Source of the DNA: Paludibacterium paludis
GTDB taxonomy: Bacteria > Pseudomonadota > Gammaproteobacteria > Burkholderiales > Chromobacteriaceae
Reading direction: 5' to 3'
DNA length: 64,000 bases
Assembly: GCF_018802605.1 (NCBI RefSeq)
Contig: NZ_CP069161.1
Coordinates: forward strand, 2,046,001 to 2,110,000
The notes beneath the pieces were generated by a model that worked only from the letters and a program-made list of their open reading frames with translations, searched no databases and was not told the DNA's origin. This document shows, in pieces, positions 44,646 to 54,583 of the stretch. Made by a program: the position numbers and the translations under genes. How positions within the stretch are numbered: the first letter of the stretch is position 1; each line of letters starts with the position of its first letter.

Positions 44646-45272
44646 ATGTCAATCGCCATGACTACGACACCTCTTGTTGCCGCCCGCGGGCGGCCCGCTG
44701 TTCCCGAGGAGGAACTCAAACGCCAGGTGCTGCGGGCGGCCGCGCATCTGCTGACTACGCGCGGGTATGCCGCGGCCACTATCGAGGCCGTGGCACGCGA
44801 GGCCGGCGTCGCGAAAAAAACCGTGTACCGCTTTGTGAGCAATCGGGAGGAACTGGTGGGCGCCATTGTCGGCAGCTGGACCGATGAATTCGCCGGTGGC
44901 TTTGCCGCGCCGGACGAGGCCGGCCTGCCGGCGGCCGAACGGCTGGCGCTGAGGCTGGAGGCGGTCGCGCGCAATGTGCTGTGCGCCGAAGCGGTCGGCA
45001 TGTACCGCTTGCTGATCGGGGAGTTTCCGGGGAGGGAGGCCGCGCTGGCCGACTATGCGCGTTACGGAATCGAACGCGGGCGGCGTTTTCTCGCCGAGTG
45101 GCTCGCCGCGGAGGAAGAGACGGATCCGGTCATGATGGCCGATCTGCTGTTGTCGATGTGCATCGCCGAACCGCTCAGGCAGATGGCGCTCGGGCTGTGC
45201 GGTCCCTGGCCCGAGGGAGGGGGGGCGGCGCGGATCCGCGCCGCCGTGAGTCTCTGGGACGCCGCGCGCTAG
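44646..45272 (+). CDS. TetR-family transcriptional regulator
   Basis: A 208-residue TetR protein. The N-terminal helix-turn-helix (about residues 20-65) reads VLRAAAHLLTTRGYAAATIEAVAREAGVAKKTVYRF, split here by family position: the recognition helix is AKKTVYRF. The C-terminal ligand domain is helical (YARYGIERGRRFLAEWL). It is divergent from the PhlG-like gene with a palindromic operator between them, so it likely senses a phenolic ligand of that enzyme. ATG 44646 or 44658 are both possible starts. Confidence 0.88.
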   Translation: MSIAMTTTPLVAARGRPAVPEEELKRQVLRAAAHLLTTRGYAAATIEAVAREAGVAKKTVYRFVSNREELVGAIVGSWTDEFAGGFAAPDEAGLPAAERLALRLEAVARNVLCAEAVGMYRLLIGEFPGREAALADYARYGIERGRRFLAEWLAAEEETDPVMMADLLLSMCIAEPLRQMALGLCGPWPEGGGAARIRAAVSLWDAAR

Positions 45273-45445
45273 CTGGCGGGGGGTGTTTCGTCGCTATCGT
45301 CGATGCCGTCGTCGTCCATCAGAATGCGATGGGAGGGGCCTTCCAGGTCGTCAAACTGGCCGGATCGGGTCGCCCACCAGAAAATCACCCCGATAAGAAA
45401 GGCCACCGCGATGCTGAGCGGGATGAGAAGATAAAGACTTTCCAT
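45269..45445 (-). CDS. ccoS: Cbb3-type cytochrome oxidase assembly protein CcoS
   Basis: A 58-residue single-pass membrane protein: MESLYLLIPLSIAVAFLIG forms the helix, followed by the conserved FWWATRSGQFDDLEGP segment and an acidic tail. CcoS is needed to insert heme and copper into the CcoN subunit. Its ATG (45445-45443) overlaps the ccoI stop in a TGATG, so it is translated by coupling. Its stop shares two bases with the convergent tetR stop. Too short to be obvious as a gene without the family motif. Confidence 0.92.
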   Translation of the reverse strand: MESLYLLIPLSIAVAFLIGVIFWWATRSGQFDDLEGPSHRILMDDDGIDDSDETPPAS

Positions 45446-47862
45446 CAGGATTTCCGTTTGATGAGCCTCAGGGCGTTGGAGACAACCAGCAGCGAGCTGG
45501 AGGCCATGCCCAGGCTCGCGATCCAGGGCGTGACATGGCCGGCCACGGCCAGCGGCAGGGCGATCACATTATACCCCAGCGCCCACCAGAGGTTTTCCCG
45601 GATGATGCGCAGCGTTTTGCGCGACAGCGTCAGCGCGTCGGGAATCCGGTCCAGCCGGTCGTTGATCAGTACCATGTCGCCGCTGGCGCGCGCCACATCG
45701 GTGCCGCCGCCCATGGCGAGCGATACGTCGGCGCGCGCCAATACCGGCGCGTCGTTGATGCCGTCGCCGACCATCAGGACGCGCGCGCCGTCGCGTTGCA
45801 ACGCCTCCACATAGGCGAGCTTGTCCTCCGGTGTCGCGCGCGCGCGCCACCGGTCGACGCCAAGATGTCCGGCCAGGGCCACCACGGCGTCCTGTCCGTC
45901 GCCGCTGAGCAGATGCGGGCGGATGCCGCGGGAACGCAGCGCGTTAAGTACCGTCATCGTCTCGTCGCGGATGGCGTCGCCGATGGCGAAGCATGCCGCC
46001 GGGCCGTCTTCGCTGCCGAGCACGATCGTGGTGGCGGCCGGATGACCCGGCACGCAAAAGGATTCCGCGGGCCGGTCGCAGAGTTGAGCCACATAGTCGG
46101 CGCGGCCCAGGCGCCAGCGCCGGCCGTCGATGACCCCTTCCTGTCCCATTCCCGGTACGCCCGCCAATTCCGTGGCCGAAAGCGCGGGCTGGGGGCAGGC
46201 CCGGCGCAGCGCTTCGGCGATCGGATGGCCCGAGCCGCTTTCGAGCGCGACGGCGATGGCCAGCGCCTCATCGCCGCCGGTGTGTCCGAGCAGGGTCATG
46301 CGTCCGGTCGTCAGCGTTCCGGTCTTGTCGAACACCGCATCGGTGACGCGCGCGAGGGTTTCCAGGGTGTGCCCGCGGGTGACGAGCACGCCGAGCCGCG
46401 CCAGGTGTCCGCTTGCCGCGGTGAGTGCGGCGGGGGTGGCGAGCGACAGGGCGCAGGGGCAGGAGATGACCAGAACCGAAACCATGATCCACAGGGCGCG
46501 GTCCGGGTCCTGCGCATGCCAGTAAAGATAGCTGCCGCCCGCCATCAGGAGCAGCAGCGCGACAAACCAGCCCGCGTAGCGGTCGGCGATCCGGGCGAGC
46601 CGCGGTTTTTCCGCGAGCGCCTGGTCCAGCAGCCGGACAATGGCGGCAAGGCGGGTGCTCTCGCCGCTGCCGGTGACGCGCACCACGAGCGGACTGTCCA
46701 GATTGAGGCTGCCGGCCACCACCGGATCCCCCGGCGCTTTGGAGACCGGACGGCCTTCGCCGGTGAGCAGGGATTCGTCGGCATGGCTCGATCCTTCCTC
46801 GATCAGCGCATCGGCCGGCACGGTTTCTCCGGGGCGGATCAAGAGAGTCATGCCCGGAGCGATCAGGCTGACGGGCAGTTCGGCGCTCGGTCCGCCGGCG
46901 CCCGCCGGCAGGTGGTGGGCAAAGGCCGGCAGCAGTTTGACCAGGCTTTCCGTGGCTTCGCCGGCCTTGCGGCGCGCCATGGTTTCCAGATAGCGCCCGC
47001 CCAGCAGCAGGAACACGAACATCGACACCGAGTCGAAATAAATGCCATGCTCGACTTTGTTGATCAGGGCCCAGGTGCTCGCGATGAACGCCGTCAGAAC
47101 CCCCAGTGTCACGGGGGTGTCCATGCCGACGCGTCCGCGTTTCAGATCGCGCCAGGTGCCCCGGTAGAATGGCGTGCAGGAGTACAGGATGACCGGCAGC
47201 GTCAACAGGAAGGCCGCCCAGTGGAGCATCCACAGGAATTGCAGGTCGATCTCCCCGTCGCTCGCGAGGTACACCGGAACGGCGTACATCATGACCTGCA
47301 TCATGGACAGGCCGGCGGCCCAGAGCCGGTTGAGCGCCTGCTTGCGCTCGCGCAACCGCAGCGCCTCCTGGCGGGAGGCGTCGTACGGATGGGCCCGGTA
47401 GCCGATGTGCCCGATGCTCTCCAGGATCTTCGAGAGCTGTATCGTCTCGTTGTCCCAGCGCACGCGCGCGCGGTGGCTGGTGTAGTTGATGTCCACCGAC
47501 ATCACGCCGGGCAGTTTCAGCAGGTGGTGTTCATTGAGCCAGACGCACGCGGCGCAGGTGATACCCTCGATGATCAGCGAGGCCTCCCGGATCCGGTCTT
47601 CGCCGACATGAACGAAAGTGCGCTGCAGATCGTCGTTGTCGTAGAGCCGGAGTTGCTGGAGCAACTCGTCCGGCATCGGGTCGGCCTGTCCGCTGTTGGC
47701 GGTGCGGTGGTTATAATAGTCGCCAAGACCCGAGTCGATGATGGTTTGTGCCACGGCCTGACATCCGGCGCAGCAGGCGGGGTGTTCGTGTTTGCGGTAG
47801 GTGACCGGAAACGCCGCGTCGGCGGGGACGGGCAAACCACAATGGAAGCAGCTTGAATTCAT
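45445..47862 (-). CDS. ccoI: Copper-transporting P1B-ATPase of cbb3 oxidase maturation (CcoI/FixI)
   Basis: An 805-residue inner-membrane ATPase. The N-terminus has a metal-cluster-like CFHCGLPV plus CCAGC motif (a subgroup feature), then an HMA domain with GITCAACVWLN. The membrane metal site is ISCPCALSLATP; TGES-type actuator appears as LTGEGRPV, DKTGTLT holds the phosphorylated Asp and GDGINDAP the hinge. It supplies copper to the cbb3 oxidase binuclear centre. It is followed by ccoS; the structural genes ccoNOPQ are not in the window. Confidence 0.94.
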   Translation of the reverse strand: MNSSCFHCGLPVPADAAFPVTYRKHEHPACCAGCQAVAQTIIDSGLGDYYNHRTANSGQADPMPDELLQQLRLYDNDDLQRTFVHVGEDRIREASLIIEGITCAACVWLNEHHLLKLPGVMSVDINYTSHRARVRWDNETIQLSKILESIGHIGYRAHPYDASRQEALRLRERKQALNRLWAAGLSMMQVMMYAVPVYLASDGEIDLQFLWMLHWAAFLLTLPVILYSCTPFYRGTWRDLKRGRVGMDTPVTLGVLTAFIASTWALINKVEHGIYFDSVSMFVFLLLGGRYLETMARRKAGEATESLVKLLPAFAHHLPAGAGGPSAELPVSLIAPGMTLLIRPGETVPADALIEEGSSHADESLLTGEGRPVSKAPGDPVVAGSLNLDSPLVVRVTGSGESTRLAAIVRLLDQALAEKPRLARIADRYAGWFVALLLLMAGGSYLYWHAQDPDRALWIMVSVLVISCPCALSLATPAALTAASGHLARLGVLVTRGHTLETLARVTDAVFDKTGTLTTGRMTLLGHTGGDEALAIAVALESGSGHPIAEALRRACPQPALSATELAGVPGMGQEGVIDGRRWRLGRADYVAQLCDRPAESFCVPGHPAATTIVLGSEDGPAACFAIGDAIRDETMTVLNALRSRGIRPHLLSGDGQDAVVALAGHLGVDRWRARATPEDKLAYVEALQRDGARVLMVGDGINDAPVLARADVSLAMGGGTDVARASGDMVLINDRLDRIPDALTLSRKTLRIIRENLWWALGYNVIALPLAVAGHVTPWIASLGMASSSLLVVSNALRLIKRKS

Positions 47863-47979
47863 AACGGCATATTGTAATCATTTCTGGCGCGAAACCGTAG
47901 TCGCGGTTTGATCTGGCGCAAATGATGATGACTTCGGCATGACTTGGGGCCGGTAAACGGAACGGATCCGGGAGGTTTC

Positions 47980-48966
47980 ATGAAAGCAGTGGTTCAACGC
48001 GAGGCCGGGGGCTCGGAAACGTTGCGCCTGGCCAGAATCGACAAGCCCATCCTGCAGGACGGGCAGTTGCTGGTCAGGGTCATGGCGGCCGGCGTCAACA
48101 GGGCCGATATCGTCCAGCGGGAAGGGCGCTATCCCGCGCCACCCGGAGCGAGCGCCATCCTGGGACTTGAAGTGGCCGGCGTGGTGGAGGAGGTGCGCGG
48201 TATGTCGCGTTTCCAGCCGGGCGACGCCGTGTTCGGGCTGGTGCCGGGAGGCGGTTATGCCGAGTACGCCGTGCTGGATGACGAGCTGGCCATTCCCAAA
48301 CCCGATTCGCTCAGCTGGACGGAGGCGGCGAGCCTGCCCGAGGCCTGGATGACGGCATGGTTCAATATCGTCGAAGTCGGGGCGTTCCGGGAGGGGGAGC
48401 GCGTATTGATCCATGCCGGCGCGAGCGGGGTGGGCGCGGCGGCGATACAATTGGTGCGCCTGCTGGGCGGGGAGTCCCTGGTCAGCGTGGGCAGTTCGGT
48501 CAAGCTGGATTTCTGCCGCTCCCTCGGCGCCTCGCAAGGCTGGCTGCGTCAGGATCAACCGGTGTTCGCGGAGCTGGTGCGCCAGTGGGGTGGCGCCGAT
48601 CTGGTGCTCGATCCGGTTGGCGGGGCGCGCCTGTCGGAAAACCTCCGGGCGATGAACATGGATGGGCGGCTGGTGCTGATCGGCCTGATGGGCGGCGCGG
48701 AATCGGCCATTCCTCTTGGTCTGGTGCTGATGAAGCGGTTGACGGTGAGGGGGTCGACCTTGCGCAATCAGCCGCTCAATGTGCGCGGTCGGTTGGCGTT
48801 GGCGCTGGAGGAGCATGTGCTGCCGGCGATTGCCGCGGGCTCGGTGGAGGTGACGGTGGATTCGGTGTTTCCCATCGAGGCCGTGGCCGACGCGCATGAC
48901 TGGATGGAATGCAACAACAACCTGGGGAAAGTGGTGCTTTCGATGGAAAATGTAATGCCATCGTAA
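47980..48966 (+). CDS. NAD(P)H:quinone oxidoreductase (zinc-independent MDR, PIG3/QOR type)
   Basis: A 328-residue medium-chain reductase. The N-terminal GroES-like part includes AAGVNRADIVQREGRYPAPPG, typical of the TP53I3-like quinone reductases; the NADPH motif HAGASGVGAAAIQL lies near residue 145. Catalytic-zinc cysteines are absent, as expected. It reduces quinones with NADPH. ATG 47980 is chosen because GGGAGG lies seven bases upstream and homology begins MKAVVQREAGG. A strong terminator follows. Confidence 0.9.
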   Translation: MKAVVQREAGGSETLRLARIDKPILQDGQLLVRVMAAGVNRADIVQREGRYPAPPGASAILGLEVAGVVEEVRGMSRFQPGDAVFGLVPGGGYAEYAVLDDELAIPKPDSLSWTEAASLPEAWMTAWFNIVEVGAFREGERVLIHAGASGVGAAAIQLVRLLGGESLVSVGSSVKLDFCRSLGASQGWLRQDQPVFAELVRQWGGADLVLDPVGGARLSENLRAMNMDGRLVLIGLMGGAESAIPLGLVLMKRLTVRGSTLRNQPLNVRGRLALALEEHVLPAIAAGSVEVTVDSVFPIEAVADAHDWMECNNNLGKVVLSMENVMPS

Positions 48967-49038
48967 TTTGGTTTTGCTAGATTGAGCGCACTGGAGGCGC
49001 TGCTGCCTTCATGAATGACCTGGTATGGATGGGGTTTC

Positions 49039-49068
49039 GAGGCGATGCGCAAGCGTCGCCTCTTTTTT
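49039..49068 (+). terminator. Intrinsic terminator after the quinone oxidoreductase gene
   Basis: GAGGCGATGC (49039-49048), loop GCAA, GCGTCGCCTC (49053-49062) and six T. A ten-pair stem with one U-G pair and a GNRA loop, placed 72 bases after the stop. Confidence 0.9.
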
Positions 49069-49080
49069 ATTGTCGCGAGG

Positions 49081-49103
49081 AACAGGGGGCGTCGCCCCCT
49101 GTT
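49081..49103 (-). terminator. Perfect hairpin after the leftward conserved unknown gene
   Basis: AACAGGGGGC-GTC-GCCCCCTGTT is a ten-pair inverted repeat nine bases past the stop of the leftward gene. It lacks a good T tract on either strand, so it may stabilise transcript ends or work with the neighbouring terminator. Confidence 0.6.
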
Positions 49104-49111
49104 GAAGGGAA

Positions 49112-49957
49112 TCAGGCGTCGACCGGCGCCAGCGCTTCGATCAATGCCACTTCCTGGCCGTAGCTGAGCGACTTCATGCGCGCCAGCAGGTCGTCCGGAT
49201 CGATGCCGTCGGGCAGGGTATGGTCGTTGTCGACAAGCCAGCTCTCGACCGCCAGCCACAGGCCGCGGCACGACCTGGCGTCGCTGAAGTCGGCGTGACG
49301 GATCGTGCCGGCGATCAGCCGCAATTCGGTTTCGCTAAAGCGCCGCGCCAGCCATGCCTGCTCATGGCGCACCATCATCGCATAACGCTCGTAGACGGTT
49401 TTCAGTCGCGCCGTTTCGCCGTCCTCCTCCGGGTCGGTGTTGCGCGGACCTTGCCGCAGTTCGGCCGCGAGCGACGGGGCGAGCTCCGACAGGTCCTCGC
49501 GCCACAATCGCATCAGTTCGGCGCGGAACGCGGGCAGCGTGACGAACGACAGGGGGCCGAAATCCATGTCGGGCAACGGGTCGCGCCCCGGGCTGTGGCC
49601 GGCGATCCGAACCATGCCCTGGGCGTCGAGCGACAGGTCCCCGCGCCAGGCCCCGGACTCGCCGGTGGCGAGGTTGTCGACCATCCACTCGACGGCGGGG
49701 ATCTCGCAGCCGTCCTCTTCGTCGACCAGCCGCAGTGTGATATCGAACAGGCTGCGCTTGTCGACCGGGCACATCAGCGGTTGGCGGTCGTGCCGGATCA
49801 GCAGGAAGCAATCCTCGGTTTCATAGACGGCGAGGTGTCCGGGCGCGCGGGCCTCCTCGATGAGCCGGGCTCGCCCGAGGATGTCGGGCAGCCGCCCGGC
49901 GGATAGCGGGGTGATCGTGGCCAGGTTGTCGCGCCACAGGGCTTCCCAATCGTACAT
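49112..49957 (-). CDS. Conserved-looking hypothetical protein
   Basis: A 281-residue soluble, acidic protein (many Asp/Glu, Trp-rich) with no signal peptide or membrane segment. It opens YDWEALWRDNLATITPLSAG, has a strand-rich middle (LVDEEDGCEIPAVEWMVDN, SFVTLPAFRAELMRLW) and a helical C-terminus ending KSLSYGQEVALIEALAPVDA. I recognise no family. It is single-gene, with its own terminator-like hairpin, and opposes typA with about 140 bases between the starts. Confidence 0.65.
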   Translation of the reverse strand: MYDWEALWRDNLATITPLSAGRLPDILGRARLIEEARAPGHLAVYETEDCFLLIRHDRQPLMCPVDKRSLFDITLRLVDEEDGCEIPAVEWMVDNLATGESGAWRGDLSLDAQGMVRIAGHSPGRDPLPDMDFGPLSFVTLPAFRAELMRLWREDLSELAPSLAAELRQGPRNTDPEEDGETARLKTVYERYAMMVRHEQAWLARRFSETELRLIAGTIRHADFSDARSCRGLWLAVESWLVDNDHTLPDGIDPDDLLARMKSLSYGQEVALIEALAPVDA

Positions 49958-50035
49958 TTTTAATGTTCTCCAGCGGATGGTGCCGCCAAAGTGTAACCAA
50001 AAGACGCTATTTTGTCCTGAGTGCCGGTGAATTCA

Positions 50036-50064
50036 TTGGGTTGGGTTGCCGGATGTGATATATT
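50036..50064 (+). promoter_or_regulatory. Promoter of typA
   Basis: TTGGGT (50036-50041), a 17-base spacer and TATATT (50059-50064). Start of transcription would be near 50071, giving a very short leader of about 26 bases with no Shine-Dalgarno sequence before the typA ATG at 50097. Confidence 0.6.
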
Positions 50065-50096
50065 GGAGGGATTTTCCGAATGTTTTTGCGACTGAC

Positions 50097-51914
<1,818 letters not shown>

Positions 51915-51935
51915 CCGTTGGCGTATTTCCCCGAT

Positions 51936-51967
51936 AAAACCCCTTCCTGAACAGGAAGGGGTTTTTG
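51936..51967 (+). terminator. Intrinsic terminator after typA
   Basis: AAAACCCCTTCCTG (51936-51949), AA, CAGGAAGGGGTTTT (51952-51965) and further T. A 14-pair potential stem with a T run, 21 bases after the stop codon. Confidence 0.92.
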
Positions 51968-51979
51968 TTTTGGAGCGTT

Positions 51980-52153
51980 GTAAATTTGCCGTCGACAAGA
52001 ACATCCATTACCCCTTGTTTGTTAATGGGTATTTGGTCTGTCCTTGCCGGAATGTTGCGAAATGTAACTATTGTTATTTATTTATTATCGTTGAGTGATC
52101 ATAATATATGCTCATTTTATACCAAATAAAACGTTCGTCATTTGGAGGCGGTA
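51980..52153. promoter_or_regulatory. AT-rich promoter region of the lipoprotein cluster
   Basis: About 170 bases between typA's terminator and the first lipoprotein gene, much more AT-rich than the surroundings (for example ATTTATTATCGTTGAGTGA and CATAATATATGCTCATTTTA). It must carry the promoter of the four-gene cluster; several -10-like hexamers overlap so no single pair was chosen. GGAGG at 52145-52149 is the ribosome binding site. Confidence 0.45.
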
Positions 52154-53509
52154 ATGAATATCAGGGGGATGCGGCTTATCGCTGTGGCCGCAGGCGTCAT
52201 GACATTGACTGGTTGTGGTGCCATGCGCAGTTATCACAAGGAAATGGAGGGCACGCTGGCCGCAACGCGCGAAGCCCGTCTCGACGATGCGCTGCAGACG
52301 ATCGAGAAGAACAATACCGGCGATGACAAGGATCTGTTGTATTTCCTGGAAAAAGGCGAGGTTCTGCGCCTCAAGGGCGATTTGTCCCCCAGTGTCGAAA
52401 GCTGGATGAAGGCCGATGAAAAAGTCAGGCAGTGGGAAGAAGAATCACGCCTGACGCTCAACAAAACCGGCGAGGCGATCGGCAGTGTGCTGATCAATGA
52501 CAAAGTTCGGCGCTACGACGGGCAGAACTACGAAAAGGTAATGCTCAGCACATTCCTGACGCTCAATAATATCCAGCTGGGGAATTCCGCGGCGGCTCGT
52601 ACCGAGATCAAGAAAACGCATGAGCGCGAGGCATTGATCGCGGCGCTCAATGAGAAGGAATACGACAAGGTCGAAGAGTCCGCGAAGAAAAACAAAGTCA
52701 CGCCAACGTTCAAAACCCTGAAGGGTTATCCGGTCGAAACGCTGGACGATCCCGAAGTCCTTAACCTGAAAAACGGTTATCAAAGCGCGTTCAGCCATTA
52801 TTTGGCCGGTTATGTCTATGAATCGCTCGGCGAAAAATCGCTGGCGGCGCCGGGCTACCGCAAGGCCATCGAGTTGCGCCCCAATCAGCCGCTGCTTGAG
52901 CAGGGTCTCAAGGAGCTGGATAGCCGCATGTCCGGACGTGGCAGGAAAGGCGCCGGAGCCGATGTGCTGTTCGTGGTGGAAAGCGGCTTTATTCCGGCGC
53001 GCACCTCAATGACCATTCCGCTGCCGGTGCTGTCCAACGGCAACGCCATCATTACCCAGATCGCGTTCCCGGTGATCCGCTCCAGCAACTCCTACCTGCC
53101 GGCGAATTTGTCCGTCAGCGGCAAATCCGTGCCGCTGAGCGTGCTGGCCAATCTTGACGCCATGTCCCGCCGCGCTTTGCGTGACGAGATGCCGGGCATC
53201 ATCGTGCGCAGCACGGTCCGCGCGATCGCCAAGGGCGTGGCGCAAAAAGAGCTGAATGACCGGATGGGCGCCATTGGCGGTCTGGCCGGCATCGCCGCGA
53301 CGGTGCTGACCGAGCAGGCCGATGAGCGGGCGTGGCGTACTTTGCCGGCCTACATTTCGGTCGCCCGCACAACGCTCAAGAAAGGCGACTACACCGTGAC
53401 GGTGCCGACGCCCAACGGGCTGGTGGATGTCAAGGTTAGCGTTCCGGATAACGCCGGTCACCTGATCGTTCCCTTGCGTCTGGTCGGACAACAGGTGATC
53501 AAGTCGTAA
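52154..53509 (+). CDS. COG3014-type outer-membrane lipoprotein
   Basis: A 451-residue lipoprotein. The signal peptide ends in the lipobox LTGC (about residues 17-20). The mature part begins with TPR-like helical repeats (ATREARLDDALQTIEKNN, LKGDLSPSVESWMK, YLAGYVYESLGEKSLAAPGYRKA) and ends in a β-rich domain. It matches the COG3014 group that travels with LpoB/YcfL genes. GGAGG nine bases before ATG 52154 decides the start. First gene of a four-gene cluster 37, 12 and 32 bases apart. Confidence 0.8.
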   Translation: MNIRGMRLIAVAAGVMTLTGCGAMRSYHKEMEGTLAATREARLDDALQTIEKNNTGDDKDLLYFLEKGEVLRLKGDLSPSVESWMKADEKVRQWEEESRLTLNKTGEAIGSVLINDKVRRYDGQNYEKVMLSTFLTLNNIQLGNSAAARTEIKKTHEREALIAALNEKEYDKVEESAKKNKVTPTFKTLKGYPVETLDDPEVLNLKNGYQSAFSHYLAGYVYESLGEKSLAAPGYRKAIELRPNQPLLEQGLKELDSRMSGRGRKGAGADVLFVVESGFIPARTSMTIPLPVLSNGNAIITQIAFPVIRSSNSYLPANLSVSGKSVPLSVLANLDAMSRRALRDEMPGIIVRSTVRAIAKGVAQKELNDRMGAIGGLAGIAATVLTEQADERAWRTLPAYISVARTTLKKGDYTVTVPTPNGLVDVKVSVPDNAGHLIVPLRLVGQQVIKS

Positions 53510-53545
53510 CGGATTCATCAGACATATTTGCCAAGGAGTTTTCGG

Positions 53546-53938
53546 ATGTTTTCTCGAACTATCGGCCGCGCACTGCTGGCCGCTTCGCTGGTGCTTGGCG
53601 CGGGTCAGGCGGCGGCCGACGGCCTGGAGAGCAAGGTCGAGCAGCTGGGCACCATGGACAAGATCAAGGTTGAGTCGATTCGCGCCGTCAAGCGCAACGA
53701 CTTTCTGAATCTGCAGGCCGAGATCGCCAATGATTCGACGTCGGATCAATCGCTGTTCTACCGCTTCAAATGGCTGGATGCCAGTGGTTTCCAGACCGGC
53801 GGGGAGGAGGGCTGGAAGCAGCTCGTGATTCATGGCAAGCAGCGCGCCATGATCCAGGCCATCGCTCCGACGATGCAGGCCGCGGATTTCCGCATCGAAC
53901 TGCAAAGCCCGAACAATACCGTTAATCCATTCAAATAA
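53546..53938 (+). CDS. YcfL-family periplasmic protein
   Basis: A 130-residue protein with signal peptide (cleavage near AQAAA, residue 27) and a single beta-sandwich-like domain containing NFLNLQAEIANDST and LFYRFKWLDASGFQ, typical of the YcfL (DUF1425) family. In E. coli ycfL lies beside lpoB (ycfM). The start ATG 53546 has AAGGAG ten bases upstream, shorter by six codons than the longest possible frame. Function unknown, presumably tied to LpoB. Confidence 0.82.
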   Translation: MFSRTIGRALLAASLVLGAGQAAADGLESKVEQLGTMDKIKVESIRAVKRNDFLNLQAEIANDSTSDQSLFYRFKWLDASGFQTGGEEGWKQLVIHGKQRAMIQAIAPTMQAADFRIELQSPNNTVNPFK

Positions 53939-53949
53939 GAGGACGTTTC

Positions 53950-54552
53950 ATGAGCCGCTTTGTTTCCTTTTCCCGCGTCGCCGCGGTATCCCTGATCGCC
54001 GCCGCGCTGACCGGTTGCGCTTCGACCAACTCCCCGCTGATCGGCGGCAACAAGGTCAGCTACGGCGACAGCAAGGGCGTTGAGCTGGTGACCAACGAGT
54101 TCGGTTCCACCGACCTTCAGAAGCTCGCCGAAAGCATGGCCCGCTCCCTGACCCAAGTGCCGACCATTCGCGGCAAGCGACTGACGTTGTCCGAAGTGCA
54201 GAACAAAACCAGCGAGTACATCGACACCGTGGAAATCACCAAGTCGATCCGTGTGCAATTGATGAAGAGCGGTACGGTGCGCTTCGTGGCCGACACGGCT
54301 GACATGCATACCCAGACTCAGGAAATCATGCGCCAGACCCAGTCCGGCATGTACGACAAGAGCAAGTCCAAGAAAATCGGCAAGATGGTCGGGGCGGACT
54401 ATCGCCTGGTCGGCGGCATTTCCTCCATCGTCAAGAAAAATTCCGATATCAAGGATGTCTACTACAAGCTGAGTCTTGAGCTGATCGACAACGAAACGGG
54501 CGAACTGGCCTGGGCGGACGAGCAGGAAATCCGCAAGACCTCGCGTCGCTGA
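53950..54552 (+). CDS. lpoB: Penicillin-binding protein activator LpoB
   Basis: A 200-residue outer-membrane lipoprotein with lipobox LTGC (around residue 21-23). The mature domain has the LpoB/CsgG N-terminal-like fold: DLQKLAESMARSLTQVP, RGKRLTLSEVQNKTSEYID and the VGADYRLVGGISSIVKKN segment. LpoB reaches through the peptidoglycan to activate PBP1b. The linker between lipid anchor and domain is short compared with E. coli. It starts 11 bases after ycfL. Confidence 0.87.
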   Translation: MSRFVSFSRVAAVSLIAAALTGCASTNSPLIGGNKVSYGDSKGVELVTNEFGSTDLQKLAESMARSLTQVPTIRGKRLTLSEVQNKTSEYIDTVEITKSIRVQLMKSGTVRFVADTADMHTQTQEIMRQTQSGMYDKSKSKKIGKMVGADYRLVGGISSIVKKNSDIKDVYYKLSLELIDNETGELAWADEQEIRKTSRR

Positions 54553-54583
54553 TCAACGCGGGCCCCGCGGGGCCCCAACCGGG

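Noticed and set aside
45535..47856. 773-codon plus-strand frame over ccoI
   Set aside because: The opposite strand encodes an intact P1B-ATPase with all motifs; this frame has no family features.
47908..47921. FNR-like half-site TTGAT-N4-CGCAA upstream of ccoI
   Set aside because: Only 8 of 10 consensus positions, and its distance to the nearest -10-like hexamer does not suit a standard FNR-activated promoter.
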